Source of the DNA: Methylobacterium sp. 10
Lineage (GTDB): Bacteria > Pseudomonadota > Alphaproteobacteria > Rhizobiales > Beijerinckiaceae
Direction of reading: 5' to 3'
NCBI RefSeq assembly: GCF_000519085.1
Contig: NZ_KI912577.1
Span: forward strand, 3,466,035-3,530,034
Length of the DNA: 64,000 nt
The notes beneath the pieces are model-generated. The model worked only from the letters and a program-made list of their open reading frames with translations. It searched no databases and had not been told where the DNA came from. Positions 8,982-16,441 of this stretch are shown in pieces (position 1 is the first letter of the stretch; the number at the start of each line of letters is the position of its first letter). The position numbers and the translations under genes were made by a program.

Positions 8982-9345
8982 TCAGGCTGCGAGGAGGAAC
9001 CGTCGTCGGAGGAGATCGAGATTGGCGCGGCCGTACATGGCGCGCTTCAAGAGCTTGAGACGCGTGATCTACCCCTCGGCCTGCCCACTGCTCCAAGGCA
9101 ATGTCAGCGCGGACCGAACGGCGTCTCCGTCTTGACCGATGCTGGCGGCAAAGCTCTCCACGATGCGGACACCGCAGGTTTCCGCTTCACAGAGCCATAC
9201 ATCGAACGCCATGACATCCGATTTTCCCAACGGTTGCGGGCCACAACGGCTCCGGACAATCTGGGAGAATCGCCGGCCGTGATCCACGACCGCGGCTGCC
9301 TCGGGATCGAGGTCTTCTGGCTCCCGCAGGAGATACCAGGATAGC
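8982..9345 (-). pseudogene. ISL3-family transposase, C-terminal remnant with an amber codon
   Basis: One frame reads YLLREPEDLDPEAAAVVDHG, later LTLPWSSGQAEG, then a tag codon at 9069-9071, then ITRLKLLKRAMYGRANLDLL and RRRFLLAA before the natural stop. The family has EGQ at the interrupted point, so CAG mutated to TAG. The N-terminal zinc ribbon and the first catalytic residues are missing. Confidence 0.75.
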
Positions 9346-9359
9346 TGCTTGGATGAAGC

Positions 9360-9540
9360 CAGGGGTGATGCGGTCGAGGTCGCAACACGGATGAGCGAGC
9401 CGGAAAAGGCAGCAGGGTGATGTTGTCTGGGACAAGCAGCTTCTTCGTGGTGTGCCAGCCGGCCCGATCGAGCAGGAGCACGGCATGGGAGCCGGGCGCC
9501 ACGGTCGCGGAGATATCTTTGAGGTAGCGGGCCACTGGGA
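9360..9540 (-). pseudogene. IS630-type transposase core fragment
   Basis: The minus strand encodes ISATVAPGSHAVLLLDRAGW followed by HTTKKLLVPDNITLLPFPA, the second-Asp region of another IS630-type transposase. Both sides are lost: the right joins unrelated sequence and the left joins the ISL3 fragment near 9350. Confidence 0.65.
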
Positions 9541-9670
9541 GGAGACGTGCAGGAACCCGTGGGCGGCGGACTCGCACATTGGGGCGACGTTGGTACGCGC
9601 TGTCCGAAACATTTCGTTTAGCGAAGAAACGCTTACCCGTCAAATTGCACGGTCTATAATAAAACCAGAC

Positions 9671-10651
9671 TCAATCCGAGATGTAAATATTAGCGTTTTC
9701 CATAATTCTATCATCTCGGGGTGATATGCCAAATTTCTGTCTATACTTTACAGAAAAGTAGGATTGCGTAGAAAATCCACATATGAAAGCAATCTGTCCG
9801 ATATTTAGCGTATTCGATTTTCCAACTGCCCGGATAAGCTCTCGCGCCTCCCGGAGCCTGATATTCGTCAATTCTTCAATAAAAGTTTCACCAAAGCGCT
9901 GCATGGTTTTATAGATCAAGCGCTCTGAAACGCCGAAGAATCTTGCTGCGTCAGATATTGAAATCTTGGGATTCCTAGAATTTCGAATTAAAAAAACTTT
10001 TATGCTTTCGTGTAATGTTCGGCCCATCGAGTCGGGTATCGTTTCCCCGCAATAACTTTTATTTGCGGTATCTACCATAAGAGTTACGAGATCGATGCAT
10101 GCCTCCTGTACGCGAAAAGAATTATGCAAATTATTTTTCCCTGTAAGATGTAGACATAGTTGACTTATTGCAGGGACGAGTGTCACTTCGCCGAAGTCGT
10201 GACGCGAACAAAATCGTTCAATCCAGCTAATTCTGTTTCTCAAATTATCGGCGGATATTTTTAAAGTTACATTTTCCGCGCGATCACTGACATCCACCTG
10301 ATAGCCTTCGGCGGAATTTAGGAGTACGACACTTCCTGTATCGACTAGACCGGAGTTTCTTCTCTGCTGAAATTTAAAATTTCCGCGTGTTGGAAGAATG
10401 AAAACGTAGTCCTCGGACTCATCGTTTGACGCGGCCGCCCGCCGGCGATTCACTCTTTGAGCCGTCGCGCCGAAATGCGAGATGCATAGATCTGGAAGTC
10501 GGGTTTCATGCAAAAACCCCTCGACCTCCTTTGAGCGGTCGACCTCGATGTCGAGGCGGTAATAGACCTCGGACATGTATTTCTGCCAAGCGTCGGCAGG
10601 CGCGCCGTCGGAAAGGCTGTGCGTGGTGAAACTGCGTTGTATATCGTTCAT
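9671..10651 (-). CDS. AraC-family transcriptional regulator, likely of the amide/DMF cluster
   Basis: About 326 residues from the ATG at 10651 (an upstream GTG/TTG extension is less likely). The N-terminal two thirds resemble the AraC-binding-like sensor (DYVFILPTRGNFKFQQ, SVVLLNSAEGYQVDVSDRAE). The C-terminal domain carries two HTH motifs: ISDAARFFGVSERLIYKTMQ, then IGQIAFICGFSTQSYFSVKY and the closing FGISPRDDR. It is transcribed away from the ABC transporter operon across a 400-base gap, the usual layout for a local activator. Its base composition is clearly more AT-rich than the transporter genes, which suggests separate origin. An inducing amide as ligand is inference. Confidence 0.85.
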   Translation of the reverse strand: MNDIQRSFTTHSLSDGAPADAWQKYMSEVYYRLDIEVDRSKEVEGFLHETRLPDLCISHFGATAQRVNRRRAAASNDESEDYVFILPTRGNFKFQQRRNSGLVDTGSVVLLNSAEGYQVDVSDRAENVTLKISADNLRNRISWIERFCSRHDFGEVTLVPAISQLCLHLTGKNNLHNSFRVQEACIDLVTLMVDTANKSYCGETIPDSMGRTLHESIKVFLIRNSRNPKISISDAARFFGVSERLIYKTMQRFGETFIEELTNIRLREARELIRAVGKSNTLNIGQIAFICGFSTQSYFSVKYRQKFGISPRDDRIMENANIYISD

Positions 10652-11054
10652 CGGCCTAACCTTACGCGCATCGCCGGGCGGTACGCCCGTCGGCACGAGC
10701 ACGTTTTATGCCATGACCATCCCATTCGAGCTACTTTCCCGAATCTAGCCTTGGTTACTTTGCCTGTCGTGCAGTGATTTTGAATTGATAAGAGCACTCA
10801 CCAAATCAAACGCAGAGATTTTAGGGGGCCTTACAGCACGCGTGCAACGACCCATTTTCGGCCGGATGCCTCGACCGAGGCGCAGCTCATTATAATACTG
10901 ATCGAGCGGCCGGCACTGAAGCATCATCGGGGCCGTGCATTGTCAGAAAAAATGTTGTGCGGTTCCGGGAAAGACGTCTTCGCAAACGCGCCCTAGCGTC
11001 AGATTTGAGCCGGACGGCAAGTCCGACGCTCTCTGAACGATCAGGGGCCCAAAG
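10652..11054. promoter_or_regulatory. Divergent regulatory region between the AraC regulator and the transporter operon
   Basis: 403 bases without a gene, separating divergently transcribed regulator and operon. It must contain both promoters; no operator half-sites could be fixed by eye. Confidence 0.45.
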
Positions 11055-12341
11055 ATGACGACAGATCTAACCCGTCGTATCCTTCTGCAGACGCTGTCGG
11101 CGGGGACGGCCTCGGTGGCGATGCCATTCATAGGGCAGGCGCGGGCGGCCACCACGGGTCCGATCCTGATCGGTGTACCGACAGCGCAGACGGCACAGAC
11201 CGGCGTTGCCGATCACCAAGACTACCTTAACGGCACCACGTTGGCCCTGGAAGAGATCAATGCGGCCGGCGGAATTCTGGGCCGCCCCCTCAAGGCGGTC
11301 GTCGTCGATATCGACCCACTGTCGCCCGAGAGCGGCCAGATCGCGATCAATAAGCTCATCGATGCCAAGGTTCACGCGATCTCTTGCGCCTTCTCGTTGA
11401 CGCCGGTGCCCGCCGCCGACGCGTCCGCGAAGTATCGTGCGCCGTTCCTGTGGGGGGCCACCCAGCGCAACCTGACCGAACTCGTCGCCAAGAATCCAAA
11501 AAAATACAGTCACCTTTTCCAGACCGACCCGTCCGAAGTGCACTATGGCTATACATTCCCTATGTTCCTCAAGGCGATGAAGGAACAGGGGACTTGGAAG
11601 CCGTTGAACAATGGCGTCCACATCATCCAAGAGCAGATCGCTTATTGTCAGACGATCTCGAAATCCCTCCAGGAAGTTCTGCCGAAGAGCGAATTCCAAC
11701 TCGCCCATGTCACTGACATCCAGTACCCGGTCCAAGATTGGGGGCCTGTGATCCAGGAGATCAAGCAGGTCGGTGCCGGAGCGGTCATGGTCGATCATTG
11801 GGTCGCGGCCGAATACGCAGCCTTCGTCAAGCAGTATCAGTCAGACCCCCTGAAGGGAGCGCTGATCTATCTCCAATACGGCCCATCTCAGCCCGAATTC
11901 CTCGAACTCGCCGGAGCGGCGGCGAATGGGTTCGTCTGGAGTTCGGTGCTGGGCGTCTATGCCGACAAGAAGGGTCAGGAATTCCGAGCCAAATATAGGA
12001 AGCGTTTCCCTGGCGTCATGGGCATGTGCTATACCGGTAACGGTTACGATGTCGCCTATTACTTGAAGGCCGCCTGGGAGGCGATCGGGGATCCGAGCAA
12101 GTTCGATGCGGTGAACGACTGGGTCCGCACCCATGCGTTCCGCGGCGTCAACGGGATGATGGATCTCAACAACCGCTATCAGGAGGCGGCTCACTACCCC
12201 GACAACGGCCACGACGTGACGGCGACGGATATCGAGAAGGGCATGGCCCAGCTCTATTATCAAGTTCAGAATGCCGAGCACAAGATCATCTATCCGGACG
12301 TCCTGAGCGAAGGTAAGCTCCAGACAGCGCCGTGGTGGTGA
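11055..12341 (+). CDS. ABC transporter periplasmic substrate-binding protein (urea/short amide type)
   Basis: 428 residues with an export signal containing a twin arginine (LTRRILLQTLSAGTAS, cleavage probably after GQARA). The mature part is a type I binding protein of the Leu/urea/amide class: ILIGVPTAQTAQTGVADHQD, LALEEINAAGGILGRPLKAV and DIDPLSPESGQIAINKLID. It resembles UrtA/FmdD-like receptors rather than leucine receptors. It opens an operon with two ATPases, two permeases and a dimethylformamidase, so N,N-dimethylformamide or another small amide is the probable ligand (inference). Confidence 0.85.
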   Translation: MTTDLTRRILLQTLSAGTASVAMPFIGQARAATTGPILIGVPTAQTAQTGVADHQDYLNGTTLALEEINAAGGILGRPLKAVVVDIDPLSPESGQIAINKLIDAKVHAISCAFSLTPVPAADASAKYRAPFLWGATQRNLTELVAKNPKKYSHLFQTDPSEVHYGYTFPMFLKAMKEQGTWKPLNNGVHIIQEQIAYCQTISKSLQEVLPKSEFQLAHVTDIQYPVQDWGPVIQEIKQVGAGAVMVDHWVAAEYAAFVKQYQSDPLKGALIYLQYGPSQPEFLELAGAAANGFVWSSVLGVYADKKGQEFRAKYRKRFPGVMGMCYTGNGYDVAYYLKAAWEAIGDPSKFDAVNDWVRTHAFRGVNGMMDLNNRYQEAAHYPDNGHDVTATDIEKGMAQLYYQVQNAEHKIIYPDVLSEGKLQTAPWW

Positions 12342-12345
12342 GGCC

Positions 12346-13107
12346 ATGCCAGGCTCTCAGTCATCCCATGCCTCACTCTTCTCCGCCCGGGACATCACCC
12401 TCGATCTGGGGGGGCGCTCGATCCTCAGAGGAATCTCCCTCGACGTCGCCGAGGGAGAGGTGCTCGGCATCATCGGTCCAAACGGTGCCGGAAAGACCAG
12501 CTTGTTCGAAGTGCTCTCGGGACGGGTGTCGCCGAAATCCGGCGTCATCCGCTTCAAGGACCACGACGTAACGCGCCTGGCCTTGCAGCAACGGGCGCGC
12601 CTGGGGATCGGGCGCACCTTCCAGACACCCGTGGTCCCAGAAGGCTTGACGGTGGCCGAGGTCTTCAAGGCCGCGCGGCAAGCCTACAAGCCGTACCTCA
12701 CCCCGGACGATTCGGAGTGGGGGTCGGAGCTGGTGACGTTCCGGGTTCCCGGCAATGTCCTGGCCGAGCGCCTCGACACCCTGCATCGGCGCAAGCTCCT
12801 GCTCGCCTGTCTCCTCATGCGGCGGCCCTCCATGCTGCTGATGGACGAGCCGGCGGCCGGCCTCATCAATTCCGAGATCGACGAACTCGACGAAATCATG
12901 CGGGTGCTCGCCAAGGAATTGAACATCGCCATCATCCTCATCGAGCACCGGATCGAACTTCTCGAGACGACGGCCGACCGGGTGATGGTGATGGATGCGG
13001 GCGAAGTCATCGCCACGGGCGATCTCGCGTCCATTCTGCACGATCCCAAAGTCAACGCAGCCTACTTCGATATGGCGGAAGACGAGCCCGAGGAGGCGTC
13101 GCGATGA
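12346..13107 (+). CDS. ABC transporter ATPase, LivG type, with degenerate signature motif
   Basis: 253 residues. Walker A is GPNGAGKTSL and Walker B is MLLMDEPAAG, followed by the switch His in IILIEHRIELLE. The place of the LSGGQ/LSYGQ signature is taken by LDTLHRRKLLLACLL, so the canonical signature is lost although the rest of the fold is normal. Heterodimeric ABC ATPases often keep one degenerate composite site; the partner encoded next has an intact signature. The gene follows the binding protein by four bases and its stop overlaps the next ATG (ATGA), indicating one transcript. Confidence 0.9.
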   Translation: MPGSQSSHASLFSARDITLDLGGRSILRGISLDVAEGEVLGIIGPNGAGKTSLFEVLSGRVSPKSGVIRFKDHDVTRLALQQRARLGIGRTFQTPVVPEGLTVAEVFKAARQAYKPYLTPDDSEWGSELVTFRVPGNVLAERLDTLHRRKLLLACLLMRRPSMLLMDEPAAGLINSEIDELDEIMRVLAKELNIAIILIEHRIELLETTADRVMVMDAGEVIATGDLASILHDPKVNAAYFDMAEDEPEEASR

Positions 13108-13841
13108 CAGTGCAATCCGAGCGCCGCGAGGTCTTGCATGTCGACGGCCTGTCCGCCGGCTGGGGGCCGATGCGGGTGATCCACGACCTCGACCTCAACG
13201 TCTATGCCGGCGAACGGGTCGGACTGGTCGGCTTGAATGGGCACGGCAAGTCGACACTCTTCCTCGCCATCGCCGGCTTGTCCGGTTGGCAGCGCGGCTC
13301 GATCCTCCTCGACGGCCACGAGGTCGGCCGGACGCGAAGCCAGGGACCCGGCCGCTACACCCACCTCGTCGTGCGGCACGGCCTCGCCCTGATGCCGCAG
13401 GGCGACGAGATCTTCAATGGCCTGACCGTCGAGGAGCACCTCGACAGCGGAGCCTTCACGCCAAGGGCCTGGAAGGAACGGGGCGAGCGCAAGAAGCGCA
13501 TCCTCAAGATCTTTCCGCCCCTGGAAGCGCTGATGAAGACCCCCGTCGGGCGGCTTTCGGGCGGCGAGCGGCGGATGGTGTCGCTCGGCCGTGGACTGAT
13601 GGCCGATGCCAGCCTCTTCCTCGTGGACGAACCCTCCCTCGGGCTCGCCCCGAAGATCGGGAAGTCGGTCATCGCCGCGCTCATGGCGGTCGAGCTCGGT
13701 GGATCGGCGATGGTGATCGCCGAGCAGAACGTCGGCCTCCTCGAAGGCCGTGTCGATCGGATGATCGGCATGCATGCCGGCAAACTCAAGGGCGAGGCCT
13801 CCGTCGCATCGCCGCTTTCCTCGAAAGGCCTTGGCGCATGA
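13104..13841 (+). CDS. ABC transporter ATPase, LivF type
   Basis: 245 residues from the ATG overlapping the previous stop. Motifs: Walker A GLNGHGKSTL, Q-loop ALMPQGDEIFNGLTVEEHL, signature LSGGERRMVSLGRGLM, Walker B LFLVDEPSLGLAP, switch region MVIAEQNVGLLEG. All are intact. The EIF-GLTVEEHL phrase is typical of LivF/UrtE-class subunits. It pairs with the LivG-type ATPase to drive uptake. Its stop overlaps the start of the first permease by three bases. Confidence 0.9.
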   Translation: MTVQSERREVLHVDGLSAGWGPMRVIHDLDLNVYAGERVGLVGLNGHGKSTLFLAIAGLSGWQRGSILLDGHEVGRTRSQGPGRYTHLVVRHGLALMPQGDEIFNGLTVEEHLDSGAFTPRAWKERGERKKRILKIFPPLEALMKTPVGRLSGGERRMVSLGRGLMADASLFLVDEPSLGLAPKIGKSVIAALMAVELGGSAMVIAEQNVGLLEGRVDRMIGMHAGKLKGEASVASPLSSKGLGA

Positions 13842-14719
13842 ACTGGAGTTTTGTGATCGCCAACGCGATCACGCTCGCCTGCATCTACGGAACGCTCGCG
13901 ATCGGCATCTCGCTGACGTGGTCGAGCCTCGGCCTCATCAACATGGCCTATGGCTTCATCTTCGCCCTGTCCGGCTACGGCGCCTGGCTCGCGAGCCAGC
14001 ATATCGGCCCCTACACCCCGGTCGTCATGATGGCGGGAATCCTGACCGGGGTCCTCGGGGGCGTCTTCGTCAACGCGTTGGCGTTCATCCCCATCCACGA
14101 CAAGCCAAACTATCAGTTGCGCGGCCTCATCGCCACGCTCGCGATCAGCCTCGTCGGCAATCAGGTGCTGCTGTGGAGTTTCGGGCCGCGCGCCAAGTCC
14201 CTACCGCAGCTCTTCGGGGCGGGAAGCGTCAACATCCTGGGCGTCGTGATGACGGCCGACAAGATCGGTGCCTCGATCTCGGCGGTCGTGCTCCTGACGC
14301 TCGTCCTGATGTGGATGCGGTCGAGCCGGCGCGGGCTGGAGATCCGCGCGATGATGATGAATCCGCACGCCGCTTCCATCGTCGGCATCGGCGTGCGGCA
14401 GACGAGCTTCTCGGTGATGGCTCTCACCGGCGGCCTTGCCGGTCTGGCCTCCGTCCTTCTGGCCCAGACCTACTACGTCGCCCCTTTCAGCGGCATCACG
14501 CCGATGGTGAAAGGGCTCAGCATCGCTCTGATGGGGGGCCTCGGTAGCGTCCCGGGCGCGGTCATCGGCGCGGTCATCCTCGGCACCAACGAGGCCTTCA
14601 CTTCGACGCTACTGGGCGGCCAGTACGTCCTCATCACCCAGTTCCTGCTCATCATCCTGATCCTGCTGATCCGCCCCCGGGGCATCGCCGGCATCCTCGA
14701 CAAGGCACGGGAGGCCTGA
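13838..14719 (+). CDS. ABC transporter permease, LivH type
   Basis: 293 residues, almost wholly hydrophobic with about eight membrane spans. Family marks: ISLTWSSLGLINMAYGFIFA near the N-terminus, the cytoplasmic coupling loop RRGLEIRAMMMNPHAASIVG, and ALMGGLGSVPGAVIGAVILG in the C-terminal third. The ATG at 13838 overlaps the LivF-type stop. It forms the translocation pore together with the following permease. Confidence 0.9.
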   Translation: MNWSFVIANAITLACIYGTLAIGISLTWSSLGLINMAYGFIFALSGYGAWLASQHIGPYTPVVMMAGILTGVLGGVFVNALAFIPIHDKPNYQLRGLIATLAISLVGNQVLLWSFGPRAKSLPQLFGAGSVNILGVVMTADKIGASISAVVLLTLVLMWMRSSRRGLEIRAMMMNPHAASIVGIGVRQTSFSVMALTGGLAGLASVLLAQTYYVAPFSGITPMVKGLSIALMGGLGSVPGAVIGAVILGTNEAFTSTLLGGQYVLITQFLLIILILLIRPRGIAGILDKAREA

Positions 14720-14723
14720 ACCC

Positions 14724-16361
14724 ATGAGCCGAACCTGGATCGATCCGCTCTCGGGCTTCGAGCCCGAGAAAGCGCCCCGCGAGGTCGCGACCAACGATTA
14801 CCTCTCGCCGCAGACGACCTGGAACGAGACCACCCGATTCAAGCCGAAGATGTACAAGGTCGGGCGGTTGAACTTCTTCTACAAATGGCCCGGCCACGGT
14901 GGCCATCTGTGGTCGCGTACGCGCTACTGGCCGACCCGGCGCCGGGTCCTCAATATCGGCGGCACGTACAACCAGAAAACCATGCGGCGCGAGAAGACCA
15001 TTCTCGACAAGCGCCCGATCTGGTGGACGATAGCGTTCGCGGCGTTCCTGCTGATGCCCTTCGCGGTTCCGGGCGATCTCTGGAACACCGTCATGACGGC
15101 CGCCGCCGTGTTCGGTATCTACGCCGCGGTCAACCTGTGCTGGATGCTCATCATCGGCACGGCCGGCATTTACTCGTTGGCGAGCTACGCGGTGGTCGGC
15201 GCTGCGGCCTACGGGGCGACGTACATTGCGATCCTGACGGGCATCCCCTGGTGGATGCTGCCCCTCGCGGGAGCGGCCATCGGCTTGGTCTTCGGCGTCA
15301 TCATCGCGCTGCCGGCCATGCGCCTCGATGGCTTCTACTACGCCCTGCTCACCCTCGGCGTCGTCGAGCTCGGTCGGGTCTATGTGATCCAGTCCCGCGT
15401 CTTCGGCTCAGCGACCGGTGGTCTCTATGGAGCGCCAAGCTACCTCCCGGACGACCTGTCCCAACAGGATCAGCTTCTCTACGGATACTACGCCTCCCTC
15501 CTCGTGATGGTCGCGGCGCTCTTCCTCTACCGCTTCGTCAACGGCAAGCGTCTCGGCCGGGTGCTGCGCATGGCGCCGGAGAAGAAGGAGGCCTTCGCCG
15601 AGGCCTGCGGTGTGGATTACCGGCGCGCCCGCGTCTCGGTGTTCCTGCTCTCCTCGACGGCGATCGGCGCCATTGGCGGGTTCTATGCCAGCCATTTCGG
15701 CGGCGCCTCGCCCAACCTCTTCTCCTTCGACACGCTCCTCCTCGCCTTGGCCATGCTGGTCATCGGCGGAATCGGACGCTCGGAGGGGGCCGTCGCCGGA
15801 ACGGCGATCGTGGTCTTCATCGACCGCGTGCTCATCGACTGGGGCCCGCTCCGGTTCGTCCTCATCGGACTGATCATGCTCCTCGTCGTTCTTTTCCTGC
15901 GCGACGGATTGTTCGGAATCAAACCTCAGTTTCGCGCTTGGCGAGACAAAAAGAAGAGCGAACGTCGCGCAACACGAGCCGAAAAAGGTGGTGAAATGCT
16001 CCCTGAAGAAGCAACGGAAACCGAGAATAAGGATGAGATCTACTATCGTCGTTTCGACAAGATGCAGCGTGACTTCATCAAACGCCTCGTCACAAACGAG
16101 ATCATCGAGGAGCACCGGTCGCGCCCTCTGGGGCAGCACAGCGAGGCACTCGACCGGCTCCTGATCTACTTCCGTCGCCAGGGCCAGGTCGACAAATACG
16201 CGATCCTCGTGACGGAAGAGTTCAAGGCCTATCGGATCGTCGCCCTCTCCGGTCATCGCGGCACCGCGCCCCGCGTCGTCGAGGACAAAGTCTACCTGAA
16301 CCCGAACGAGGCCTATCACGCACTGTTCCTGCGCCGCGTTCAGGATCTGCTCGAAACCTGA
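14724..16361 (+). CDS. LivM-type permease fused in frame to an N,N-dimethylformamidase small subunit
   Basis: One 545-codon frame with three parts. Residues 1-95 are a soluble extension not usual for LivM (MSRTWIDPLSGFEPEKAPRE onward). Residues about 98-400 are the permease, with the coupling loop KRLGRVLRMAPEKKEAFAEA and the end LLVVLFLRDGLFGIKPQ. A charged linker (KKKSERRATRAEKGG) follows, then residues 425-545 resemble the small dimethylformamidase subunit DmfA1 (DFIKRLVTNEIIEEH, LIYFRRQGQVDKYAI, AFYALF-like AYHALFLRRVQD). No stop lies between them. An ATG at 15996 with aaggtgg just upstream could also start a separate small subunit of 121 residues. The large subunit follows 80 bases later. 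Confidence 0.8.
   Translation: MSRTWIDPLSGFEPEKAPREVATNDYLSPQTTWNETTRFKPKMYKVGRLNFFYKWPGHGGHLWSRTRYWPTRRRVLNIGGTYNQKTMRREKTILDKRPIWWTIAFAAFLLMPFAVPGDLWNTVMTAAAVFGIYAAVNLCWMLIIGTAGIYSLASYAVVGAAAYGATYIAILTGIPWWMLPLAGAAIGLVFGVIIALPAMRLDGFYYALLTLGVVELGRVYVIQSRVFGSATGGLYGAPSYLPDDLSQQDQLLYGYYASLLVMVAALFLYRFVNGKRLGRVLRMAPEKKEAFAEACGVDYRRARVSVFLLSSTAIGAIGGFYASHFGGASPNLFSFDTLLLALAMLVIGGIGRSEGAVAGTAIVVFIDRVLIDWGPLRFVLIGLIMLLVVLFLRDGLFGIKPQFRAWRDKKKSERRATRAEKGGEMLPEEATETENKDEIYYRRFDKMQRDFIKRLVTNEIIEEHRSRPLGQHSEALDRLLIYFRRQGQVDKYAILVTEEFKAYRIVALSGHRGTAPRVVEDKVYLNPNEAYHALFLRRVQDLLET
15996..16361 (+). CDS. Possible internally initiated N,N-dimethylformamidase small subunit
   Basis: In-frame ATG at codon 425 of the permease fusion, preceded by a good ribosome site (aaggtgg, about five bases away). 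The product would begin MLPEEATETENKDEIYYRR and be 121 residues, close to the size of known DmfA1 subunits. The region YAILVTEEFKAYRIVALSGH matches the small-subunit pattern. Whether the cell makes this separate chain, the fusion, or both cannot be told from the sequence. Confidence 0.55.
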   Translation: MLPEEATETENKDEIYYRRFDKMQRDFIKRLVTNEIIEEHRSRPLGQHSEALDRLLIYFRRQGQVDKYAILVTEEFKAYRIVALSGHRGTAPRVVEDKVYLNPNEAYHALFLRRVQDLLET

Positions 16362-16441
16362 TCGACGACGCCACACTTTGCGGATTCCAAAGGCTCGGAA
16401 TCCTACCTCGTAACCCTATCATCGACATTCGGAAGCAGACG

